Shown one piece after another: positions 1 to 5,880 of a DNA stretch of 10,042 bases. Numbering within the stretch: position 1 is the first letter of the stretch; each line of letters opens with the position of its first letter. The notes beneath the pieces are model-generated. The model was not told the DNA's origin and made no database searches. It saw nothing but the letters and a program-made list of their open reading frames with translations. The position numbers and the translations under genes are program-made. The DNA is from JBEIUL01 sp044356865 (lineage in GTDB: Bacteria > Planctomycetota > Phycisphaerae > Phycisphaerales > SM1A02): positions 1-10,042 of the forward strand of contig JBIKVN010000109.1 of assembly GCA_044356865.1 (NCBI GenBank). The letters run 5' to 3'.

Positions 1-1
1 G

Positions 2-79
2 CGCTACGGCAGCCTGCGGGCCCTGATCGACCGCATCAACTCGTTCCCGCTCGAGGCCGACGGCCGGTCGGGCACCTGA
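2..79 (+). CDS. C-terminal end of an unrecognised protein (partial)
   Basis: An open frame enters from the left edge and ends at a TGA at 77-79. It encodes about 25 residues, RYGSLRALIDRINSFPLEA followed by DGRSGT. The next gene starts 4 bases after this stop, which is the spacing of genes in one operon. Both the reading frame and the context support a real gene tail. The fragment is too short to name a family; I checked it against the C-terminal end of phosphatidylserine decarboxylase, a common pssA neighbour, and saw no match. Confidence 0.45.
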   Translation, partial: RYGSLRALIDRINSFPLEADGRSGT

Positions 80-83
80 AGCG

Positions 84-1031
84 ATGTCCGGACCCGCGAA
101 GGCCCTGGCCGTGCCGCTGGTCGCGCTTGCGGTCGCCGGCGGCTGCGGGCCGCGGCCGGAACCGACGCTGGCGCCGGACGCGAACGCCCTGCCGCCCGAT
201 CTCGTGCCGGCGGCCGAGGTGGTCGGACGCGACGGGCTCGACCCGAACGCCAACGGCCTCGAGGCCCTCACCTGGTCGATCCTCGACGACGAGGCCGCGA
301 TCGCCGCGGCGTTCCGCCGGCATTCGATGCGCCAGCCGGACCCCGTCGCCGCCGCGGGGCTCGACCGCGAGTCGCTGCAACGCGAGGGATTCCGCGTCGA
401 GGCGCTGCGGAACGACTCGCTCGTCGAGTTCCTCGCCGAGCTCGGCGGCACCACGGTGGCCCTGAGCGTCTGGCACGGGCAGGCGATCGACTGGCGCGAG
501 CTCGCCCACCGCCGCCTCGACGGTTCCCTCGTCGCGATGCTCGACGGGCGACCGCGGAGGCTCGAACCGGGTTGGCTCCGCCTGGTGCTGCGCGGATGGA
601 CCCTCCCGCTCGAGGACGGTGCGGTCTCGGAAGCGACCCTCGAGGTGCGTTGGGCCCCCGAAACCGCCGATTCCAGCCGGATCACGCTGCGCCGGCCTTC
701 GCGGCGAACGGAGCCGGACACGCTTCTGGGGCCATTCCGGCTCGAGATCCCCCGCGAAGTCTGCCTCGTCGTGACCTCCCGGGCCTCCGAGGAGCCGCTC
801 GACGCGGACGACCGGACCGAAGCCCCGCTCCGGCCCGAGATCGACGCCGAAGCCGTGCGATCGGGCGGAGCCGGACCGCCGGCCGAGCTCCCCCGGACCC
901 TCGGCGAGATCCTGCTGCGGGAGGGCGGCACGCCCCCCCGACGGACGATCCTGGTCCTGCGCCCCCGCCTTCCCGATACTCTCTTCCCGCCGGTCACCCG
1001 GATCGGGCCACGGCCGGCCGGCGACCCCTGA
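84..1031 (+). CDS. predicted lipoprotein of unknown function
   Basis: A 315-residue protein with a hydrophobic N-terminal stretch (about residues 6-19) ending in AVAGGC, where Cys21 fits a relaxed lipobox. It is therefore probably exported and lipid-anchored. After a Pro/Ala-rich linker, residues 55-170 mix acidic helices with a beta-rich part containing several Trp, and residues 175-260 look like further beta strands. The C-terminal about 60 residues are rich in Pro and Arg and are probably disordered. I recognise no catalytic motif or named domain. The start lies 4 bases after the upstream stop, and the stop is 11 bases before pssA, so the three genes probably share a transcript. Envelope-associated function is an inference from the signal sequence and the pssA linkage only. 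The strongly GC-biased third positions support a real coding frame. Confidence 0.75.
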   Translation: MSGPAKALAVPLVALAVAGGCGPRPEPTLAPDANALPPDLVPAAEVVGRDGLDPNANGLEALTWSILDDEAAIAAAFRRHSMRQPDPVAAAGLDRESLQREGFRVEALRNDSLVEFLAELGGTTVALSVWHGQAIDWRELAHRRLDGSLVAMLDGRPRRLEPGWLRLVLRGWTLPLEDGAVSEATLEVRWAPETADSSRITLRRPSRRTEPDTLLGPFRLEIPREVCLVVTSRASEEPLDADDRTEAPLRPEIDAEAVRSGGAGPPAELPRTLGEILLREGGTPPRRTILVLRPRLPDTLFPPVTRIGPRPAGDP

Positions 1032-1042
1032 ACGAACCTCCC

Positions 1043-1975
1043 ATGTCTTCCGCAACCGACCGCGACCTGCCCGCCGCCCCGGAGCTCCCGCGCCGCCGCG
1101 ACCGGCTCCGCCGCCGAGGCCCGCGGCGCCGCATCCGCCCGGTGGCGGCGATCCCGACGCTCCTGACGCTCGGGAACCTCGTGTGCGGCTTCGCGGCGAT
1201 CTACTACGCGATGAAGGAAGTCGGCCCGACGCAGGTCTTCGGCTGGTCAAGCCTGACCGTCGCCGGCCTGCTCATCTTCGTGGGCATGTTCTTCGACGCC
1301 GTCGACGGCTCGGTCGCCCGGCTCGCGAAGGCGACCTCGACCCTCGGCGGCCAGCTCGACTCGCTCGCCGACATGGTCAGTTTCGGCGTTGCGCCCGCGT
1401 TCATGATGCTGCGGCTGGTGAGCCACTACTACGGCGTCGAGGGAGTCGAGCAGATCCTGCCTCCCCACACCGACCTCTTCTACGGCCGCGTGATCTGGGC
1501 GATCGCGGCGCTCTACGTCTGCTGCACGGCCCTGCGGCTTGCCCGCTTCCACGCCGAGACGCCCTCCCACGACGAGGAGGACCACCGGAACTTCAAGGGC
1601 CTGCCTTCGCCGGGCGCCGCCGGTCTCGTCGCGAGCCTGATCGTGCTGCACCAGCACCTGCTCTTCCGCCACGACGCCCTCGACGAGACGCCGTTCGCCC
1701 GCATCTCGGCGTACGGGCTGCCGCTGGTGACGCTGGGCGCTGCGATCCTCATGGTCTCGACGGTGCGCTACCCGCACTTCGCGAACCGCGTGCTGCGGGC
1801 CCGCCGCGACTTCGCGGGCATCGTGCGGCTGATCGTGCCGGTGATCCTCGGCGTCTTCTGGCTGCAGGTCACCATCGCCGCGGGCTTCACGCTCTACGCC
1901 CTGCTCGGCCCGGCCCGGGCCCTGTGGCTGCTGACCCGACGGCGTGCCGACGCGCCGCCCGCGGGAACGGCCTGA
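1043..1975 (+). CDS. pssA: CDP-diacylglycerol-serine O-phosphatidyltransferase (phosphatidylserine synthase)
   Basis: A 310-residue integral membrane enzyme of the CDP-alcohol phosphotransferase family. It would join CDP-diacylglycerol and L-serine to give phosphatidylserine and CMP, the committed step to phosphatidylethanolamine. The family signature D-x2-D-G-x2-A-R-x8-G-x3-D-x3-D is complete: Asp85, Asp88, Gly89, Ala92, Arg93, Gly102, Asp106 and Asp110. These residues bind the divalent metal and the CDP moiety. The preceding IPTLLTLGNLVCGF segment (residues 37-50) is typical of bacterial PssA and distinguishes it from phosphatidylglycerophosphate synthase. Several further hydrophobic segments follow to the C-terminus. 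An Arg-rich N-terminal extension (about residues 17-32) would sit in the cytoplasm next to the membrane. The frame is open well upstream, but the part before 1043 overlaps the lipoprotein gene and does not resemble the family, so the ATG at 1043 is chosen. No clear Shine-Dalgarno site is seen. The stop is only 3 bases from the stop of the convergent binding-protein gene. Confidence 0.93.
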   Translation: MSSATDRDLPAAPELPRRRDRLRRRGPRRRIRPVAAIPTLLTLGNLVCGFAAIYYAMKEVGPTQVFGWSSLTVAGLLIFVGMFFDAVDGSVARLAKATSTLGGQLDSLADMVSFGVAPAFMMLRLVSHYYGVEGVEQILPPHTDLFYGRVIWAIAALYVCCTALRLARFHAETPSHDEEDHRNFKGLPSPGAAGLVASLIVLHQHLLFRHDALDETPFARISAYGLPLVTLGAAILMVSTVRYPHFANRVLRARRDFAGIVRLIVPVILGVFWLQVTIAAGFTLYALLGPARALWLLTRRRADAPPAGTA

Positions 1976-1978
1976 GCG

Positions 1979-2926
1979 TCACTCGAGCGCGGACCGCAGC
2001 GCGTCGGCGTTCCGCCGCATCGCGTCGAGCCACTCCGCGGGCCGCATGTTCCCGCACGGCTCGAAGGTGAAGGAACTCACGCCCATCCCGGCGAGCCGCC
2101 GGGCCGTCGCGTCGAGCGGCACCGCCTCCCAGAGGATCGCGTTCGCGGGGAACTCGCCGCGGAGCGAGGCGAGGGCGTCCCACTGCTCTTCGTAGGGCAT
2201 CTCGCCCGGTTCCCAGTCGAGGCTGCGGGCGTTCAGGCCGTAGCGGCGGATCAGGTAGTCGTAGACCGGATGCGAGAACAGGACCGGCTGCCCGGTCCGC
2301 CCGCCGATCGCCGACTCGTACCGGGCGTCGAGGTCGAGGAGGTCCTGCTCGAGCGACTTGAAGTTCCGCTCGAAGTCGGCGGCGAGCCCAGGTCGGGCCT
2401 GGGCGAGCGACTTGAGGATCGCCCTCGCCTGCTCGATGGCCAGGGTCGGGTCGAGCCAGGTGCGGGAGGCCGTGCCCGAGTGACTGTGCGAACCCGACAT
2501 CCCGTGGCTGTGCGTCGGGCCGTCGACCTCGATCCAGCGAGAGCGGATCGGCTCGCCGGTGTCGACGACCCGCGACTCGCGGAGCGAGACGCGAGATCGC
2601 CACGACTCGAGGCCGGCGCCGTTCAGCACCACGAGGTCGGCCTCCTGGAGCGCCGGAAGGTCCTTGCCCTTCGGCGACCAGTCGGCGGGGTCGAGACCCT
2701 CGGGCACGAGGAAGTCGACGATGACCGCATCACCGCCGATTCGGCCGGTGAAAAAGGCCAGCGGCGCCGTCGTCGCGACCACGCGCAGCGGCGTGGCGGA
2801 GGCGGCGCCGCCCGGGGTTCTCGCCGAACCGCCGCCGGCCGCGGGCGCCGCCGGATCGTCGCAGGCGACCGTGGCGAGGAACGCGACGAGCATCAGGATC
2901 AGGCAGGCGGCGCGGGGTGGCGGCAT
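1979..2926 (-). CDS. TroA/ZnuA-like metal ABC transporter substrate-binding lipoprotein, atypical ligands
   Basis: A 315-residue exported protein of the cluster A-I (zinc/manganese) binding-protein family. It has a hydrophobic signal sequence ending LATVAC (Cys22, lipobox-like), a Gly/Ala/Pro linker, then the family core from about residue 46 (LRVVATTAPLAFF). Family landmarks are present: VPEGLDPADWSP (74-85), ADLVVLNGAGLESW (96-109), TWLDPTLAIEQA (156-167), FSHPVYDYLIRRYGL (217-231) and WEAVPLD (266-272). A short His-rich loop, HSHGMSGSHSHS, lies at 139-150, where zinc-binding members carry a His-rich loop. The usual first ligand (His of GxDPHxY) is Ala81, and the usual second ligand (His of HxWLDP) is Arg155. 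His219 and Glu267 are kept. Metal is therefore probably bound differently, perhaps through the loop. The gene is divergent from an ABC ATPase-permease pair 53 bases away and probably serves it. Zinc is the best guess for the substrate, but it is not proven. Confidence 0.85.
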   Translation of the reverse strand: MPPPRAACLILMLVAFLATVACDDPAAPAAGGGSARTPGGAASATPLRVVATTAPLAFFTGRIGGDAVIVDFLVPEGLDPADWSPKGKDLPALQEADLVVLNGAGLESWRSRVSLRESRVVDTGEPIRSRWIEVDGPTHSHGMSGSHSHSGTASRTWLDPTLAIEQARAILKSLAQARPGLAADFERNFKSLEQDLLDLDARYESAIGGRTGQPVLFSHPVYDYLIRRYGLNARSLDWEPGEMPYEEQWDALASLRGEFPANAILWEAVPLDATARRLAGMGVSSFTFEPCGNMRPAEWLDAMRRNADALRSALE

Positions 2927-2934
2927 GGCCGTGG

Positions 2935-2940
2935 AGCATA
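2935..2940 (-). promoter_or_regulatory. putative -10 element (TATGCT) of the binding-protein gene
   Basis: Read on the - strand, TATGCT lies 8 bases before the ATG at 2926 and there is no Shine-Dalgarno site between them. Spacing and sequence match the other TANNNT elements in this window and suggest a leaderless or nearly leaderless transcript. No convincing -35 is visible. Confidence 0.45.
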
Positions 2941-2966
2941 GTGCGCCCCCCGCGACCGCCTCGCCG

Positions 2967-2972
2967 TACGCT
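2967..2972 (+). promoter_or_regulatory. putative -10 element (TACGCT) of the ABC ATPase gene
   Basis: TACGCT ends 7 bases before the ATG at 2980. The 53-base divergent gap must hold the start signals for both arms of the transport locus, and no purine-rich ribosome-binding site is present. A -35 match is not obvious. I see no AT-rich Zur-like palindrome in the gap. Confidence 0.45.
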
Positions 2973-2979
2973 ACCGGCC

Positions 2980-3660
2980 ATGCTCGCGACCACGTCGCTT
3001 CGCTTCCGCCATCCGGCCCGACCGGGCGGGGCGGCGTTCGGCCTCGCGACGCCGCCGCTCGAGGCCCGCGAAGGCGAGCGGATCGCCCTCATCGGGCCGT
3101 CGGGCAGCGGGAAGAGCACACTGCTGTCGCTGCTGGCCGCACGGCTGGTGCCCGAGTCGGGCGAGATCCGCTTCCGCGGCGATCGGATCGACTCGCTCGA
3201 CGACGAGGCCCGCCGGGCATTTCGTATCCGGCAGGTCGGGCAGGTCTTCCAGGATTTCCGCCTCGTCGACCATCTCGATGCCCTCGGGAACATCCTGCTG
3301 CCCTGCCGGATCAACCCCGCCCTGCCGCTCGACCGGGCGGCGCGGGAGCGGGCGGAGACGCTGGCCGGGCGGCTCGGGCTTTCGTCGCGGCTCGGACATC
3401 GTCCGCACGAGCTGAGCCACGGCGAGCGGCAGCGGGTCGCGGTGGCCCGGGCGCTCCTCGCGCGGCCGGCGATGCTGCTGGCCGACGAGCCGACGGGAAA
3501 TCTCGATCCCGCCGCGAAAGAGTCGCTGCTCGATGAGCTCTTCCGGCTGGCCCGTGACGAGGGCACCGCGGTGCTCGTCGCGACGCACGACCACGGGCTC
3601 TTGCCGCGGTTCGACCGCACGCTCGACCTCGGTCGGGTCGCCGGAGGCCCGTCGTGGTGA
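2980..3660 (+). CDS. ABC transporter ATP-binding protein, LolD/MacB type
   Basis: A 226-residue ATPase that would power the permease encoded directly downstream. All nucleotide-binding motifs are present: Walker A GPSGSGKST (39-47), Q-loop Gln91 in GQVFQDFRL, signature LSHGE (145-149, His in place of the usual Gly), Walker B MLLADEP (165-171, catalytic Glu170) and H-loop His203 in ATHDH. The FQDFRL Q-loop and the ADEPTGNLD sequence are characteristic of the LolD/MacB/FtsE group, not of ZnuC. Length is normal for the group. An in-frame ATG at 2917 would add 21 residues but would overlap the divergent gene's start. The ATG at 2980 follows a -10-like element and begins where family homology begins. 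The end overlaps the permease start, so the two are translationally coupled. Confidence 0.92.
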   Translation: MLATTSLRFRHPARPGGAAFGLATPPLEAREGERIALIGPSGSGKSTLLSLLAARLVPESGEIRFRGDRIDSLDDEARRAFRIRQVGQVFQDFRLVDHLDALGNILLPCRINPALPLDRAARERAETLAGRLGLSSRLGHRPHELSHGERQRVAVARALLARPAMLLADEPTGNLDPAAKESLLDELFRLARDEGTAVLVATHDHGLLPRFDRTLDLGRVAGGPSW

Positions 3661-4838
3661 CCCACGCCTTCGCCCTGGCCCTCTCGAACCTCGCCTTCCG
3701 CCGCGGGCGGGCGGTGACGCTCGTCGTCGCGCTCGGACTGGTCATCGCCCTGCCGGCGGCGCTGAATGTCGTGCTCGAACGGGCGTCGCGCTCGCTCGCG
3801 GCCCGGGCCGAGGCGACGCCGCTGGTCGCGGGCACGGAAGGCAGCGAGCTCGACCTCACCGTCGCGAGCCTCTGGTTCGTGCCGCCGGCCCCGCGGGACT
3901 TCGCGGCCGGCGAGCTCGCCCGGCTCGGCGGCGACGGGCTCGCGACGGCAATCCCGCTCCATCTTGGGCAGTCGCTGCAGCGCGAGGCACTCGTCGGAAC
4001 CACGCTCGACTACCTCGACTTCCGCGGCCTTTCGCTGGCCGCCGGCCGGCCGTTCGCGACCCTCGGCGAGTGCCTCCTCGGCGCCGCCGCGGCCCGGCGC
4101 CTCGGCCTGAAGCCCGGCGACTCGGCGATGACCGACGCGGGCGACCCGCATGACCTCGCGGCGAGCCCGCCGATCCGCCTCGAGATCACCGGCGTCCTCG
4201 CCCCGACCGGCACGCCCGACGACGACGCGGCCTTCGTCGACGTGAAGACCGCCTGGACCGTCGCCGGCCTCGGGCACGGCCACGACGACCCCTCGGGCGA
4301 GGATGTCGACCCGGCGGACCTGATCGGGAAGGTCGGCGAACGAACCGTCGCGAGCGAGCGGCTGCGCCAGGATGACCGGGTCGATCCGGCGAATCCCGAA
4401 CGCTTCCACTTCCACGGCGACCCGGCGACCTTCCCCATCCACGCGGCGATCGTCGTGCCGCGCGACGACCGCTCGGCGGCGATCCTGCGCGGCCGCTTCA
4501 CCGGCAGCGACGAGCCGCTCACGCTCGTGCGGCCGGCCCGGGCGATCGAGCGGCTGCTGCGGGAGATCCTGCGGGTCCGCACGCTGCTCAACGCGACGCT
4601 GCTCGTCGTGGCGGTCGCCACCGCGGCGATCGCGGCGCTCGTGCTCGTCCTCTCGATCCGCATGCGCGACGAGGAGTTCGCGACGCTCGGGGCTCTCGGC
4701 GCCGCCCGCGGCACCGTCGCCGCGATGGTCGCCGCCGAGATCGCGATCGTCCTCGGCCTCGCCCTCGGCCTTGCCCTGCTGCTCACCGCTCTCGCGGCGG
4801 CGCTGGCCCCGCAGGTCGACCGGTGGATCGTGGGGTGA
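3654..4838 (+). CDS. ABC transporter permease, MacB/FtsX type, with histidine clusters
   Basis: A 394-residue membrane protein whose start (GTG at 3654, or the next GTG at 3657 giving a 4-base GTGA overlap) lies inside the end of the ATPase gene. One membrane helix lies at about 20-42, followed by a large extracytoplasmic domain (about 43-308). Then come a second helix (about 311-336), the cytoplasmic coupling segment DEEFATLGALGAARGT (339-354) and a third helix (about 355-384). This is the FtsX/MacB plan, but the usual fourth helix is missing: the protein stops about 10 residues after helix three, and the 86 bases downstream hold no remnant. The periplasmic domain carries two His/Asp clusters, GHGHDD (207-212) and FHFHGD (251-256), with His263 nearby, which suggests metal contact. 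With the divergent TroA-like binding protein, this points to metal transport or metal transfer in the periplasm. It is not a ZnuB-type permease. Confidence 0.82.
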   Translation: MVTHAFALALSNLAFRRGRAVTLVVALGLVIALPAALNVVLERASRSLAARAEATPLVAGTEGSELDLTVASLWFVPPAPRDFAAGELARLGGDGLATAIPLHLGQSLQREALVGTTLDYLDFRGLSLAAGRPFATLGECLLGAAAARRLGLKPGDSAMTDAGDPHDLAASPPIRLEITGVLAPTGTPDDDAAFVDVKTAWTVAGLGHGHDDPSGEDVDPADLIGKVGERTVASERLRQDDRVDPANPERFHFHGDPATFPIHAAIVVPRDDRSAAILRGRFTGSDEPLTLVRPARAIERLLREILRVRTLLNATLLVVAVATAAIAALVLVLSIRMRDEEFATLGALGAARGTVAAMVAAEIAIVLGLALGLALLLTALAAALAPQVDRWIVG

Positions 4839-4846
4839 GGCGGGCC

Positions 4847-4860
4847 GGCGCGACCGCGCC
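4847..4860 (+). terminator. weak hairpin after the permease gene
   Basis: GGCGC-GACC-GCGCC forms a 5-bp stem with a 4-base loop 8 bases after the permease stop. A short TTTC follows a few bases downstream, but there is no real T-tract. It may act as a weak terminator before the lectin gene's own promoter. Such GC palindromes are common by chance at this base composition. Confidence 0.25.
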
Positions 4861-4890
4861 GTCGAGTTTCAATCGGGGAACGGTGCCTCC

Positions 4891-4918
4891 TTGCCCTCCC
4901 CAGGCGCCGCGCTAGCCT
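4891..4918 (+). promoter_or_regulatory. putative promoter of the lectin-domain gene
   Basis: TTGCCC (4891-4896) and TAGCCT (4913-4918) are separated by 16 bases, close to a sigma70-type arrangement. The -10 ends 6 bases before the ATG at 4925. No Shine-Dalgarno site fits in so short a leader, so a leaderless transcript is inferred. Confidence 0.5.
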
Positions 4919-4924
4919 CGTCTC

Positions 4925-5839
4925 ATGCGAAAGACCACCATCGTGCCGCTCGTTCTCTCCGCGGCGACCGTCGTACCCGCCCTCGCCGGCACGCTCGTCT
5001 TCGACGGGTTTTCCGACACCTCGCTCCTGACCCTGAACGGCGGCGCCGCGGTCGCGAACACCGCCGACGGCACCGTGCTGCGGGTGACCCGCGCCGCCGG
5101 CGGGCAGGCCGGCTCGTTCTTCTCCTCGGCGACCGTCGACGCCTCGAGCTTCAGCACGAAGTTCTCGTTCCGGTTCACCGGACAGGGCGGCGCGATCTTC
5201 GACTGCAACACCTCGAACGGGGCCGATGGCGTCGTCTTCGTCGTGCAGTCGGTCAGTTCGAGCGTCGGCACCGGCGGCGCCGGCATCGGCTACTCGGGCA
5301 TCCCGAAGTCGGTCGGCGTCGAGTTCGACAACTGGTGCAACGCGGCGAACAACGACCCGTCGAAGAGCCATGTCGGGATCGACGTGAACGGCAGCGTGAA
5401 CCACGGCCCGGGCGCACCCTACACGGCGAACGTGACCCCCGACCTCGACGCCGGCGACCGCTGGTGGGCGTGGGTCGATTACGACGGCACGACCATGCGG
5501 CTTTACCTCAACCGCGACGACATCCAGCCCTTCCAGCCGATCGTGAGCCGCACGCTCGACCTGCCCGCGATCCTGCAGCAGCCGACCGGCTATGTCGGCT
5601 TCACCTCGGGCACCGGCTCGGCGTGGGCCAACCACGACGTGATCTCCTGGGAGTACACCGACTACGCGCCGGTCTGCGTCGGCGACTTCAACGGCGACGA
5701 CGTGATCGACGCCGCCGACCTCGGCATCCTGCTCGGCGGCTGGGGCGGCGATCTCGACGCCTTCGACCTGAACGGCGACGACACCGTCGATGGGCAGGAC
5801 CTCGGCATCCTGCTCGGGCTGTGGGGGAAGTGCCGGTAG
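4925..5839 (+). CDS. secreted L-type lectin domain protein with C-terminal dockerin-like repeats
   Basis: A 304-residue exported protein. A signal peptide (Lys2-3, hydrophobic 5-20, likely cleavage after ALA at 19-21) is followed by an L-type (legume-like) lectin fold to about residue 245. The metal site is intact and has concanavalin-A spacing: Glu133, Asp135, Asn139, Asp144 and His149, around VGVEFDNWCN and SHVGIDVNG. The sugar-contacting Asp of the lectin ADG motif is Asp101. WWAWVDYDG (180-188) and YVGFTSGTG (223-231) match the late strands of the fold. Residues 252-303 hold two EF-hand-like repeats, GDFNGDDVIDAADLGILL and FDLNGDDTVDGQDLGILL, a dockerin type I-like pair framed by Cys251 and Cys303, which may form a disulfide. 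The tail probably serves calcium-dependent attachment or localisation; a true cohesin partner is not shown. The protein may bind glycans outside the cell. It appears monocistronic. Confidence 0.86.
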   Translation: MRKTTIVPLVLSAATVVPALAGTLVFDGFSDTSLLTLNGGAAVANTADGTVLRVTRAAGGQAGSFFSSATVDASSFSTKFSFRFTGQGGAIFDCNTSNGADGVVFVVQSVSSSVGTGGAGIGYSGIPKSVGVEFDNWCNAANNDPSKSHVGIDVNGSVNHGPGAPYTANVTPDLDAGDRWWAWVDYDGTTMRLYLNRDDIQPFQPIVSRTLDLPAILQQPTGYVGFTSGTGSAWANHDVISWEYTDYAPVCVGDFNGDDVIDAADLGILLGGWGGDLDAFDLNGDDTVDGQDLGILLGLWGKCR

Positions 5840-5845
5840 GAACGG

Positions 5846-5874
5846 GTGACGGGACAGGCCGGTGGCCCTACCAT
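5846..5874 (+). promoter_or_regulatory. putative promoter of the nucleotidyltransferase gene
   Basis: GTGACG (5846-5851) resembles TTGACA at the central TGAC and is spaced 17 bases from TACCAT (5869-5874). The -10 ends 6 bases before the GTG at 5881. This placement supports the GTG as the true start and the full-length fused product. Confidence 0.45.
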
Positions 5875-5880
5875 CGCGGC

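Noticed and set aside
572..1042. A longer N-terminus for PssA starting at 572
   Set aside because: This part overlaps the lipoprotein gene in another frame, is Arg/Pro-rich, and does not look like the family. The ATG at 1043 gives a normal-length protein.
2917..2979. Upstream ATG at 2917 for the ABC ATPase
   Set aside because: It would place the start inside the divergent gene's coding region, and the added residues (Pro/Arg-rich) do not fit an ABC ATPase N-terminus.
2927..2979. A Zur operator in the divergent gap of the metal-transport locus
   Set aside because: I see no AT-rich palindrome of the known Zur type. An unknown regulator site cannot be excluded.
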